From contig OZ252103.1 in the NCBI GenBank assembly GCA_965248395.1, forward strand, positions 1,860,001-1,924,000: a DNA stretch of 64,000 nucleotides, read 5' to 3'. Every line of letters starts with the position of its first letter. Position 1 is the first letter of the stretch. Source of the stretch: JAAXHH01 sp965248395. GTDB lineage: Bacteria; JAAXHH01. The notes beneath the pieces are model-generated. The model had not been told where the DNA came from and searched no databases. It was given only the letters and a program-made list of their open reading frames with translations. This document shows, one piece after another, positions 7,276 to 15,968 of the stretch. Made by a program: the position numbers and the translations under genes.

Positions 7276-8847
7276 TCAAGGTGAAACCTGCGCTTCGGAC
7301 GTCCTCAGGAACGCTCCGGGCAGATGGTCTGTGATATCGCCGGCCACCAGGCTGTGCGGACCCATGACTTCCGCTCCGAGATCACCGGCCAGGCCGTGGA
7401 GATAGACCCCAAGGCGGGCCGCGTCCCACGCGGCGAGTCCCTGCCCGAGCAGGGCGGCGATGATTCCGGTGAGCACGTCCCCGGATCCGGCAGTGGCCAT
7501 ACCCGGGTTCCCCGTCGGATTCACGGATACCCGTCCACCGGGAGAAGCTACGAGCGTGGCGGCACCCTTCAGGGCCAGCGTCACTTCCAGGGATCCGGCG
7601 GTTTGCCTCGCGGCCTCGATACGGTCGTTTTCGATTTCCTCCACGGGCCTGCCGGTCAACCGGGACAATTCGAATACATGGGGTGTCATGATGATTTCAG
7701 GACGTACTCCAGCCAGGTCGCCGCCGTGACCGGAGTAGGCGTTTACGCCGTCCGCATCGATGACTACAGGTCTCTCGCTGTTCGATACGACCCGCCTTAC
7801 CAGGGCCGACGTTTCTTCATGTCGCGTGAGACCCGGTCCGATGGCCAGCACGTCCCCCCAGGACAGCAACGATTCGATGTCGGGCAAGGCCAAGAGGGAA
7901 AGGGTTCCCTCGGTGGTCTCCGGCAGGCCGCGAAGCGTCACTTCCGTGTGTTTGGCCGTCAGCGCGCCCATGAGGCCCACGGGCGTTCCGAGCATGACCA
8001 TGCCCGCTCCGCTGCGCAGGGCGGCGCGGGAAGCCAGGGTGGCAGCTCCCGCCATGCCGGCCGAACCCGCGACGACGGCGACACGGCCCCGGCTCCCCTT
8101 GTGGTCGCCAGGCATATACGCCGGAATCAGGCCGGCCATCTCGTTCCGCTCCGGCATGGAGAGGTGTAACTGTTCCGCTTCAATGGCTTCGTCGGGAAAC
8201 CCTATGTCCGCAACCTCCACGCTGCCGCTCCAGGCCCTGCCGGGATAGGTCGCCAGATCGACTTTCATCAGGCCGACCGCCAGGGTGTGGTCCGCCCGGA
8301 CGCAGATCCAGTCCTCGCTGCAACGGGACTGCGGATACCCGCACCCGGGCGCCAGTCCCGACGGGATATCGACGGATAAAACGGGGGAAGGGCAACGGTT
8401 GATCTCGGCGATGGCCGGTCCGTACGGGTCACGAGGCGGTCCGCTCAGTCCGGTGCCGACAAGCGCGTCGATGATCAGCGCAGGGGAGCGATCAGGCAAC
8501 CTGAGCGGAACGTCCGCCAGGAAGGACGGTGACAGGTCGGCCTCCACGAGCCGGTCCAGGTGCCGTGCGGCATCTCCGGACACGGCCGGTCTGCCGGACA
8601 GCACGTAACAACCGACCGAAGCGCCCCATTGGTGGAGATACCGGGCGGCCACGAATCCATCGCCCCCGTTATTCCCCTTGCCGCACACCACGGCGATCGT
8701 CCTGCCGACCACACCGCCCAGCAGCCGCTGCGCGGTTTCGGCGACCCGGCAGCCCGCCCTTTCCATGAGCTCGAAACCGGGCAGGCCGTGGCCGTCGATG
8801 GTTCGGCGGTCGATCGACCGCATCTGACGGGTGGTGCAGAGTCTCAC
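7276..8847 (-). CDS. nnr: Bifunctional NAD(P)H-hydrate repair enzyme (epimerase plus dehydratase)
   Basis: 523 residues in two domains. The N-terminal epimerase (about 1-220) has GKGNNGGDGFVAARYL and DALVGTGLSG. The C-terminal ADP-dependent dehydratase (about 230-515) has HKGSRGRVAVVAGSAGMAGA and the catalytic NPGMATAGSGDVLTG. Together they return hydrated NADH/NADPH to the active cofactor. The start is GTG at 8847 behind GAGGAGC. It follows cca by 23 bases and precedes nadC. Confidence 0.94.
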   Translation of the reverse strand: MRLCTTRQMRSIDRRTIDGHGLPGFELMERAGCRVAETAQRLLGGVVGRTIAVVCGKGNNGGDGFVAARYLHQWGASVGCYVLSGRPAVSGDAARHLDRLVEADLSPSFLADVPLRLPDRSPALIIDALVGTGLSGPPRDPYGPAIAEINRCPSPVLSVDIPSGLAPGCGYPQSRCSEDWICVRADHTLAVGLMKVDLATYPGRAWSGSVEVADIGFPDEAIEAEQLHLSMPERNEMAGLIPAYMPGDHKGSRGRVAVVAGSAGMAGAATLASRAALRSGAGMVMLGTPVGLMGALTAKHTEVTLRGLPETTEGTLSLLALPDIESLLSWGDVLAIGPGLTRHEETSALVRRVVSNSERPVVIDADGVNAYSGHGGDLAGVRPEIIMTPHVFELSRLTGRPVEEIENDRIEAARQTAGSLEVTLALKGAATLVASPGGRVSVNPTGNPGMATAGSGDVLTGIIAALLGQGLAAWDAARLGVYLHGLAGDLGAEVMGPHSLVAGDITDHLPGAFLRTSEAQVSP

Positions 8848-8870
8848 GATCGAGCTCCTCGGAACAGACC

Positions 8871-10250
8871 TTACCGTTGGGGAACCACGGCGGTCTCAGG
8901 GTCGTCATACAGTAGCTTTCGGGCTTCTTCCCTGGTCCGAATATCGTGCTGCACCTGTATATTTCCAAGCATATCCAGCATGCGGCCGATCTCCGGTCCC
9001 TCCGGGATATTCAGATCGCCCATGATGTCCATGCCGTTCAACAGCAGGCCCGTTGCCCGGACCTTCCTGTACCGGCCGTACAACCGAAGAAGCCGTTCTG
9101 TGGTGTCGCCGACGTGTCCCGCGGCATGTGAACCCGCTTCGGGTCCATGGGCCAGCGCCAGGAGCGCGACGCCGGGCGTCTCGTCCTTCGCGGCGCGAAG
9201 GATCCGGCAGAGGTCGTCGTCGCACGGTATACTTGAGGCAACCCGCTCGAGCAGCCTCTTTGCGCCAAGGGTCAACTGGTGCAATGCCTGCCGCTCCCGG
9301 TTGCTGAGCTTCAACCGATCGGCCGTCCCTTCTACGAAATCGAGCGACGGTTCGCGACCTTTTTCAAGGATGAAGTCTAAAACGAAGGATGCGAGCCGCA
9401 GGATCCACAGGCTGGTGCGGTTGCCTGCCAGTTTTATGGCATATCCCGGCAAGTGGGGGTATAGACCGTGATCCTTGAAGAAAACATCCCGGGCGATGAG
9501 GCGGTCCGTCCGTTTCAGGCTCCGTACCAGCGCAGGGGTCGCCGGTCCCGTCCAGCCGGGAAACAGGGCTTCGAACACCCCGGTACCGATCATGGCGCAA
9601 ATGCGGTCCGCCGTACTGCGCGGGCTCAGGATCAAGGTCATTTCGTACAGGAGCCGTTCGCCTGAAACATTGCGCAACGCTACGTTGCATTCCTTGATCC
9701 ACGCCGCCGTCTCCGGTGTGATGTGTAGTTTGTACTGGCCGGCAAGCCGGTGCGCCCGCAACATGCGCAGGGGGTCTTCATGAAAGGAATCCCTGGATAT
9801 GGCTTTCAGTCTCCGCGATGCGAGGTCTATCGCTCCATCGCAGGGATCGATGATCGACGGCTGACCGTCCAGGACATCCGCCAGACGGACGCCCATGGCA
9901 TTGACGGTAAAGTCCCGCTTGCTCAGATCATCCTCGAGTGTCGGTCCCTTGAATGAAGCGATATCTATCGTATACCTGCGGCGCAGCACGATGCGGCCTG
10001 TTCTCGCCGCGTCGTAGAGGGGCACGAAGGGACATCGCAGGCGGGCTGCCAGCTCTTCGCCCCGGCGCAGTCCGTCTCCCGCAAGCGTCAGGTCCAGGTC
10101 ATGGACTGTGCGGTCCAGGATGGCATCCCGGACGCAACCGCCCACGAGATAGACTTCATGGCCCATCTCGCGGCTCAGTTCCCTCAGATTGGCCACCAGG
10201 CGCGGATGGACCTTTAACAGAGGCTGGATGCTATCGATAAGGGCAGACAT
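8871..10250 (-). CDS. tRNA nucleotidyltransferase / poly(A) polymerase family protein
   Basis: 459 residues, class II nucleotidyltransferase fold. The head has VGGCVRDAILDRTVHDLDLTL, with the metal-binding Asp-x-Asp, then KRDFTVNAMGVRL for nucleotide contact and DPLRMLRAHRLAGQ. The normal role is adding or repairing the CCA end of tRNAs. The window's tRNA-Gln lacks an encoded CCA, which fits that need. No HD phosphohydrolase motif was recognised in the C-terminal half. The ATG at 10250 is preferred; the open frame runs on to 10361, but that codon lies upstream of the predicted transcription start. Confidence 0.85.
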   Translation of the reverse strand: MSALIDSIQPLLKVHPRLVANLRELSREMGHEVYLVGGCVRDAILDRTVHDLDLTLAGDGLRRGEELAARLRCPFVPLYDAARTGRIVLRRRYTIDIASFKGPTLEDDLSKRDFTVNAMGVRLADVLDGQPSIIDPCDGAIDLASRRLKAISRDSFHEDPLRMLRAHRLAGQYKLHITPETAAWIKECNVALRNVSGERLLYEMTLILSPRSTADRICAMIGTGVFEALFPGWTGPATPALVRSLKRTDRLIARDVFFKDHGLYPHLPGYAIKLAGNRTSLWILRLASFVLDFILEKGREPSLDFVEGTADRLKLSNRERQALHQLTLGAKRLLERVASSIPCDDDLCRILRAAKDETPGVALLALAHGPEAGSHAAGHVGDTTERLLRLYGRYRKVRATGLLLNGMDIMGDLNIPEGPEIGRMLDMLGNIQVQHDIRTREEARKLLYDDPETAVVPQR

Positions 10251-10364
10251 CGGGATTCGAACGGCACGCCGTAGTGGATTCGGAGGGGAGATCAATAAAA
10301 ATCCGGGGAAACCGGCAATGGCGCGGCAACGATACCCGGTGACCAGTGTGCTGGATTCCACGGA

Positions 10365-10393
10365 ATACTAGGAGTCTTTACCTCCAGTGTCAA
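10365..10393 (-). promoter_or_regulatory. Promoter of the cca-nnr-nadC-birA operon
   Basis: Minus-strand TTGACA (10393-10388), 17-base spacer, TAGTAT (10370-10365). The predicted leader to the ATG at 10250 is about 108 bases. It lies back to back with a plus-strand TTGACA at 10406. Confidence 0.6.
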
Positions 10394-10405
10394 GGGAATT
10401 GTGTG

Positions 10406-10434
10406 TTGACATGCAGGCGCGCTTCGGGTCATCT
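10406..10434 (+). promoter_or_regulatory. Possible promoter of the hisA / receiver-GDH / kinase operon
   Basis: TTGACA at 10406-10411 is a perfect -35 box. The -10 position after 17 bases (TCATCT) is poor, which suggests a weak or activator-dependent promoter, or the wrong box. It is the best candidate in the 248-base divergent gap. Confidence 0.35.
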
Positions 10435-10498
10435 TTATCGAAGGTCAGGTCGTCCGATTGCGAGATTCGCAGCACGTTCCCAGGGGGCGATACCGGTG

Positions 10499-11239
10499 AT
10501 GCAACTCTATCCGGCCATCGACATACGACAAGGGCGTTGCGTACGCCTCCTCCAGGGCAGACAGGACCGCGAGACGGTGTATAACCTGTCCCCTGCGGAA
10601 GTCGCTCTCCGTTGGAAGTCGCAAGGAGCCACCTACCTCCACGTGGTGGACCTGGACGGCGCCTTCACCGGAAACACGGGCAACGAGGCGAGCGTTGTTC
10701 GCATTCTCGAACAGATCGATATCCCGGTACAACTCGGAGGCGGAATCCGAACACCCGAGGCGGTTGAACAGTGGCTTTCCCTGGGCGTGCGTCGCGTCAT
10801 TCTGGGTACGGCGGCCGTGGAAGACCCAGACATGGTGAGACAGGTGGTGGAGCGGTGGGGACCTGAGCGTATCGTCGTCGGGATCGACGCGAAGGAGGGT
10901 CGGGTCGCGGTGAACGGGTGGACGGCCGGCGCATCGTGTACCTGCCTCGAACTGGCGAAAACCATGAGGCAAGCGGGTATTTGCAGGATCGTCTACACGG
11001 AAATCGACCGGGACGGTACGTTGAGCGGTCTCGATACCGGTTCCACGGCACGCTTTGCCAGGGACAGCGGACTGCGGGTAATCGCGTCCGGGGGCGTGGC
11101 CTCGCTGGACGACCTGGAACGGGCCTCGAAGGCCGTTGAGGACGGCCTGGAGGGCGTGGTGCTCGGGAAATCCCTGTACGAAGGTACTATCGACCTGTCG
11201 GAAGCCGTGGAAAAATACCAAACGGCCCCCTGCGTTTAG
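10499..11239 (+). CDS. hisA: Phosphoribosylformimino-5-aminoimidazole carboxamide ribotide isomerase
   Basis: 246 residues, the standard HisA length. It catalyses the Amadori isomerisation of ProFAR in histidine synthesis. Visible are MQLYPAIDIRQGRCVRLLQG with catalytic Asp8, VDLDGAF, the phosphate-binding LGGGIRTPE, TEIDRDGTLSG with the second catalytic Asp, and IASGGVASLDDL. The ATG at 10499 matches the family N terminus. It stands apart from hisF and hisH (51.7-53.1 kb), and its stop is only 18 bases before the receiver-GDH gene. Confidence 0.95.
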   Translation: MQLYPAIDIRQGRCVRLLQGRQDRETVYNLSPAEVALRWKSQGATYLHVVDLDGAFTGNTGNEASVVRILEQIDIPVQLGGGIRTPEAVEQWLSLGVRRVILGTAAVEDPDMVRQVVERWGPERIVVGIDAKEGRVAVNGWTAGASCTCLELAKTMRQAGICRIVYTEIDRDGTLSGLDTGSTARFARDSGLRVIASGGVASLDDLERASKAVEDGLEGVVLGKSLYEGTIDLSEAVEKYQTAPCV

Positions 11240-11257
11240 GGCCCTGGAGAGGAAACC

Positions 11258-12904
11258 ATGCTGGAACACTTCGTCGAAGTCCTGATGATCGAAGACAATC
11301 CCGTGCACGTGCAAATGATACGCCATTTCATGGATGCCAGTCGGTTGAAGTCCCATCTTCACGTCGCGGGAACGCTGCGGGAAGGGCTGGACCTGATCGA
11401 AAAGGAATCCTTCGACGTGGTGCTGCTGGACCTGGTTCTGCCCGACAGCACCGACCTCGACACGCTGCGCAGCGTCCGGGCGGCCGCGCCGGATATGCCG
11501 GTCATCATACTGACCGGGCTGGACGACGTGTCCCTGGCTGCCACGGCAGTAGAGTCCGGTGCCCAGGATTACATCGTGAAGACCCAGGCCAACAGCACGC
11601 TGCTCTCCCGCTCCATACACTATGCCATAGAGCGCGTCCGGGCGCGCAGCGGCGAATGGGATTCGGCCATGTTCAAACTGGCCCAGCAACAGTTTCTGAA
11701 GGCGGCCCAGATCATGGGGCTGGACGAGAACATCCGGGAGAGGCTGCTCTTCCCCCAGCGGACCCACATCGTGACGCTCCCCTTCAGGCGGGACGAATAC
11801 CATCTCGTGGAGAACGTCTTCGGATACCGCGTGCAACACCTGCTCACCATGGGGCCAACCAAGGGCGGGATCCGCTATCACGAGGACGTGAACCTGGGCG
11901 AGGTCTCGGCGCTGGCGATGTGGATGACCTGGAAGTGCGCGCTGATCAATCTTCCCTTCGGGGGGGCCAAGGGCGGTGTCCGGATCGATCCGACCGACCT
12001 GTCCCGCCGCGAACTGCAGCGCCTCACCCGCCGTTTCACGTCGGAAATCATCGACATCATCGGACCGGACAAGGACATCCCGGCCCCGGACATGGGCACA
12101 GACGAGCAGGTCATGGCCTGGATCATGGACACGTACAGTCAACAGGCCGGCTACACGGTGCCGGGCGTGGTTACCGGCAAGCCGGTCGTGCTGGGCGGGT
12201 CCCTGGGACGCCGCGAGGCAACCGGCCGCGGCCTGGTCTACCTGATCGAGGCGGCCGCGAAACACATGGGCATGTCGCTCGACGGCACCACGGCCGTGGT
12301 CCAGGGCTTCGGCAACGTGGGCAGCAATACCGCCCGGTTCCTGGATGAGGACGGGGTCAAGGTGGTCGCGGTGAGCGACGTCACTACCGGCATCTACAAT
12401 CCGAACGGACTGTCGCTGAAGGACGTCTTCAGGTACTGCGAGGAAAACCGCTTTCTGTCGGGGTATCCCGAGGCCGACGAAGTCACCAACGAAGAACTGC
12501 TGGAACTGCCCTGCGACATCCTTGCTCCGGCCGCGCTGCAGAACCAGGTCACCGGCGAGAACGCGGATCGGTTGAAATGCAGGCTACTCGCGGAAGGAGC
12601 CAACGGTCCCACGACGCTCGAGGCGGACGAAATACTCGGGGACAAGAAGGTATTCGTCCTGCCGGACGTCCTGGGCAATGCCGGGGGCGTGACGGTCTCG
12701 TACTTCGAGTGGGTGCAGGATGCGCAGAATTACATGTGGACGCTCGAGGAGATCAACGGCAGGCTGCACGCCATCCTTATAGACGCCTTTGAACGAACCG
12801 TCCGCCGGGCTTCGGATGACAGGATCGATATGCGTACTTCGGCTCTGATAGAGGGTATCAACAGGGTGACCCAGGCGAAACTGCTGCGGGGTATCTTCCC
12901 CTGA
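11258..12904 (+). CDS. Response-regulator receiver domain fused to glutamate dehydrogenase
   Basis: 548 residues in one open frame. Residues 5-125 form a CheY-like receiver: acidic pair Glu12/Asp13, phosphoacceptor Asp58 in VVLLDLVLPD, Thr86 in IILTG, Lys108 in YIVKTQ. Residues 137-548 form a complete Glu/Leu/Phe/Val dehydrogenase: TKGGIRYHEDV (Lys202), Lys226, catalytic Lys238 in FGGAKGG, Asp278 in IPAPDMGTD and dinucleotide loop GFGNVGSN. The enzyme half deaminates glutamate to 2-oxoglutarate and ammonia, or runs in reverse. With every receiver residue kept, phosphorylation probably tunes activity or assembly. The hybrid kinase with an Hpt domain begins 34 bases downstream, making it the likely phosphodonor. 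The substrate could instead be another amino acid of this family. Confidence 0.92.
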   Translation: MLEHFVEVLMIEDNPVHVQMIRHFMDASRLKSHLHVAGTLREGLDLIEKESFDVVLLDLVLPDSTDLDTLRSVRAAAPDMPVIILTGLDDVSLAATAVESGAQDYIVKTQANSTLLSRSIHYAIERVRARSGEWDSAMFKLAQQQFLKAAQIMGLDENIRERLLFPQRTHIVTLPFRRDEYHLVENVFGYRVQHLLTMGPTKGGIRYHEDVNLGEVSALAMWMTWKCALINLPFGGAKGGVRIDPTDLSRRELQRLTRRFTSEIIDIIGPDKDIPAPDMGTDEQVMAWIMDTYSQQAGYTVPGVVTGKPVVLGGSLGRREATGRGLVYLIEAAAKHMGMSLDGTTAVVQGFGNVGSNTARFLDEDGVKVVAVSDVTTGIYNPNGLSLKDVFRYCEENRFLSGYPEADEVTNEELLELPCDILAPAALQNQVTGENADRLKCRLLAEGANGPTTLEADEILGDKKVFVLPDVLGNAGGVTVSYFEWVQDAQNYMWTLEEINGRLHAILIDAFERTVRRASDDRIDMRTSALIEGINRVTQAKLLRGIFP

Positions 12905-12938
12905 AAACCACCGGTCTGCGGTGAAGGCGAGGCAGGTC

Positions 12939-15917
12939 ATGGATTCGACGGAAATCGATGCGGCATGGGCGCGGCTGCTGTTGAAAACCGCTTACCTGTG
13001 CAGCGGGATCGTTATCGCGTGTTCGGGGCTCGTGCTCATCGGATGGCAGTTCGATATCGCCGATCTGCGGGGGTTGATCAACCCGGGCCAGGTTCCCATG
13101 AATCCGCTCACGGCCACGGCCTTTCTGCTGGCCGGCTGGACGCTGCACGCCCTGTTGCCGAGAAACGCGTCCATGCGGCGCAGGTGGACCGGTTTCGCCG
13201 GCGCGGGACTTCTCATGGCGCTGGGCGCGGTCAAGCTGTCTGGCCTGGACGTCGGCGACAGGGGTATCGACGAGTGGTTGTTCGCGGAGTCCCTGAGCGG
13301 AAACCGCATGGCCCCGCATACCGCCTTTACCTTCATGCTGGTGGGTTTGGCGCTCCTGCTGCTTGACCTGCGCGGCCCGAGGCACTGGCTCTCCCACGTT
13401 TGCGTCATGAACGCCGGGATCATCGCCCTGCTTTCACTCGCCGGCGCGATATACAGTACCCTGGTGCTGTACAGGGTTTCCGGGGTGATTCCCATCACAC
13501 TGAACTCCGCGCTGGGTTTCGGCGTTCTGTGCGTCGGCATATTCTGCGCCCGTCCCCGGCGTGAACCGGCGGCCACGCTGGTCAGCGCCACGGCCGGCGG
13601 CCTCATGGCCCGCCGCTTGCTCCCGGCGGCCTTCCTCATACCCATTGTCCTGGGCTGGGCGCAGTTCCAGGGAGAAAGGGCGGGTCTCTACGGAGTAGAA
13701 TTCGGCCATTCGCTTTTTGTCGTCTGCAACGTGATCGCCTTCAACATCCTCATCTGGTGGAACGCCCGTTCGATCGGCCAGATTGACGCGGAACGCACAC
13801 GGATCGCTCACGAACTGCATCGCCAGAATGCCCTGTTGGAACAGACGACCCACGATTTGGTACTGTTTCAGCGGGAACTCCAGGAAGCCAAGGAGTCGGC
13901 GGAGGAGGCCAGCAGTGCCAAAAGCGAGTTTCTCGCCAACATGAGCCACGAGATCCGCACACCCATCAACGGCATCACCGGCATGACCCAGCTGATGTTG
14001 AATACCGACCTGTCGTCACGACAACGGGAATTCATGCGGCTGATCGATCAATCCACGGAATCGCTTCAGGGCCTGTTGAACGATATACTGGACTTTTCGA
14101 AAATAGAGGCGGGCCGCCTGGAGCTCGAATCGATTCCCTTTGAACTGCGGGAGCGAATCGCCAATACCGTTCAGGCCATGTCGATTCCCGCAGCGGAAAA
14201 AGGCCTGGAACTCGCGTACCAGGTGTCTCCGGACGTACCCGATCACCTCGTGGGCGACCCGGGCAGGTTGAGCCAGATCGTGATCAACCTGATCGGCAAC
14301 GCCGTCAAGTTTACGGACGCGGGAGAAGTGGTCCTGACCATGTCGCTGGAGTCGGAAACGGAAGACGCCGTGACGCTGACCTGCTCGGTGTCCGACACCG
14401 GCATCGGTATTCCGGAGGATAAGCAGAAACTGATCTTCGACGTCTTCAGCCAGGCGGACAGTTCCATGTCTCGCAAATACGGCGGCACGGGACTGGGGCT
14501 TGCCATCTGTGCGCAATTGACCACCATGATGAAGGGGAAAATCTGGGTCGAAAGCGAACCGGACCAGGGGAGCACGTTCTACTTTTCCGTCGAAATGGAA
14601 AAACAGCGCGACGTGATTGAAAGGATGATCCGCGACGCGGAATCGCTGTCCGGCCTGAGGGTTCTCGTGATCGACGACCACGCGACCAATCGTCGGTTCC
14701 TGGGCGAAATGCTGACGGAATGGTCCATGAAACCGGTGGTAGCAGGCACCGGCGCAGAAGCGTTCGACGCCCTTTCCAGCGATGAGGGCGACTCCATCCA
14801 ACTGGTTCTCCTGGACGAAACGATGCCGGAAATGGAAGACTACAGGCTCGCCCGGGAAATACACCGCCTCTCAGATGGGCGTAATCTCGGTTTGATCCTG
14901 CTGGTTTCCGCCGGGCAAAGGGATGATCCGGACTACGGGAAAGCGTTCGGAATCGCCTGTACGGTCAGCAAGCCCGTGAAGCAGTCCGACCTCCTGAACG
15001 CAATTATGGAGACGGTGGCCGGCACGTGCGGCCCCTTGCTGGAAGAGGGATCCAATGGCTTGGCTGACGGGATTCTCCCGCGGCGTATCCTCCTCGCGGA
15101 GGACGGGGTCGTGAACCAGCGGGTAGCAGTACTTATGCTGGAGTCCCGGGGCCACGAGGTCACGGTGGTGAACAACGGCAGGGAGGCGGTCGAACGGTAT
15201 GAAGCCGGCAAGTTCGACCTGATACTGATGGATGTGCAGATGCCCGAGATGGATGGACTGGAAGCGACACGGACGATACGCGGCCTTGAAACCGGAAATG
15301 CCCATATCCCCATCATCGCGATGACGGCCCATGCCATGCGCGGCGACCGTGAAAAGTGCCTCGAAGCCGGGATGGACGCCTACCTGTCCAAACCCATACA
15401 GTCTCACCTGCTGTACGCCGCCGTGGAAAGCGCCCCCGAGGTTCCTCCAGAAGCTGCGGCTCCTGCGGCAGCTACCGCGGACCTGCCGGATACCTCGGGT
15501 GCGGTGGATCCACCGGCAGCTACCGGACCCGATACACGCGCAGCTTCAACGGACACGATGCTGATCGATTGGGAAAAGGCCGTCACGCATTTCGGTGGAG
15601 ACGAGACCGTGATATCGGGTCTGGCCGATCTCTTCGTTGCGGAATGTCCAAAGTTGACGGCCGCCATTCTGGAGGCGATCGATCTCGGGAACACGGCGGA
15701 CCTGCGGCTCCACGCCCACACGTTGAAGGGTTCCGCCGGGGTATTCATGGCGCGGAACACTGTCGATGCCGCGCAGCGACTGGAACAAATGGGCAGGGAC
15801 GGGAATCTGGACGGGGTGGAGGAGGCATGGACGGCGCTTGCAACCGAATTGGACCAGCTGACCCGGGTCCTGGGAAAGCGCATAGCCGCGGCGAAACAGA
15901 AGACCCGGGATGTCTAG
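12939..15917 (+). CDS. Membrane hybrid histidine kinase with two receivers and an Hpt domain
   Basis: 992 residues. About seven or eight membrane helices fill residues 10-265, with no recognised periplasmic sensor domain and no PAS. A coiled linker (265-325) leads to HisKA with phospho-His337 in MSHEIRTP, then the ATPase (VINLIGNAVKF, SDTGIGIP, GGTGLGLAI). Receiver 1 carries Asp626 (LVLLDETMP), receiver 2 Asp765 (LILMDVQMP), and after a Pro/Ala linker the Hpt has His927 in AHTLKGSAG. A full His-Asp-His relay is therefore present, lacking only a terminal Asp, which the receiver-GDH upstream supplies. The ATG at 12939 follows AGGCGAGG; a GTG at 12921 would add six residues. Confidence 0.9.
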   Translation: MDSTEIDAAWARLLLKTAYLCSGIVIACSGLVLIGWQFDIADLRGLINPGQVPMNPLTATAFLLAGWTLHALLPRNASMRRRWTGFAGAGLLMALGAVKLSGLDVGDRGIDEWLFAESLSGNRMAPHTAFTFMLVGLALLLLDLRGPRHWLSHVCVMNAGIIALLSLAGAIYSTLVLYRVSGVIPITLNSALGFGVLCVGIFCARPRREPAATLVSATAGGLMARRLLPAAFLIPIVLGWAQFQGERAGLYGVEFGHSLFVVCNVIAFNILIWWNARSIGQIDAERTRIAHELHRQNALLEQTTHDLVLFQRELQEAKESAEEASSAKSEFLANMSHEIRTPINGITGMTQLMLNTDLSSRQREFMRLIDQSTESLQGLLNDILDFSKIEAGRLELESIPFELRERIANTVQAMSIPAAEKGLELAYQVSPDVPDHLVGDPGRLSQIVINLIGNAVKFTDAGEVVLTMSLESETEDAVTLTCSVSDTGIGIPEDKQKLIFDVFSQADSSMSRKYGGTGLGLAICAQLTTMMKGKIWVESEPDQGSTFYFSVEMEKQRDVIERMIRDAESLSGLRVLVIDDHATNRRFLGEMLTEWSMKPVVAGTGAEAFDALSSDEGDSIQLVLLDETMPEMEDYRLAREIHRLSDGRNLGLILLVSAGQRDDPDYGKAFGIACTVSKPVKQSDLLNAIMETVAGTCGPLLEEGSNGLADGILPRRILLAEDGVVNQRVAVLMLESRGHEVTVVNNGREAVERYEAGKFDLILMDVQMPEMDGLEATRTIRGLETGNAHIPIIAMTAHAMRGDREKCLEAGMDAYLSKPIQSHLLYAAVESAPEVPPEAAAPAAATADLPDTSGAVDPPAATGPDTRAASTDTMLIDWEKAVTHFGGDETVISGLADLFVAECPKLTAAILEAIDLGNTADLRLHAHTLKGSAGVFMARNTVDAAQRLEQMGRDGNLDGVEEAWTALATELDQLTRVLGKRIAAAKQKTRDV

Positions 15918-15968
15918 CGTACTTCAAGGGTCCATTCCGTATCCACACGCTGCCACACGCCTCCGGGC

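Noticed and set aside
10445..12265. 606-codon open frame on the minus strand opposite hisA and the receiver-GDH gene
   Set aside because: The plus strand carries strongly conserved proteins over the same span. The minus frame is rich in His, Arg, Gln and Val with no domain, a typical antisense shadow in GC-rich DNA.
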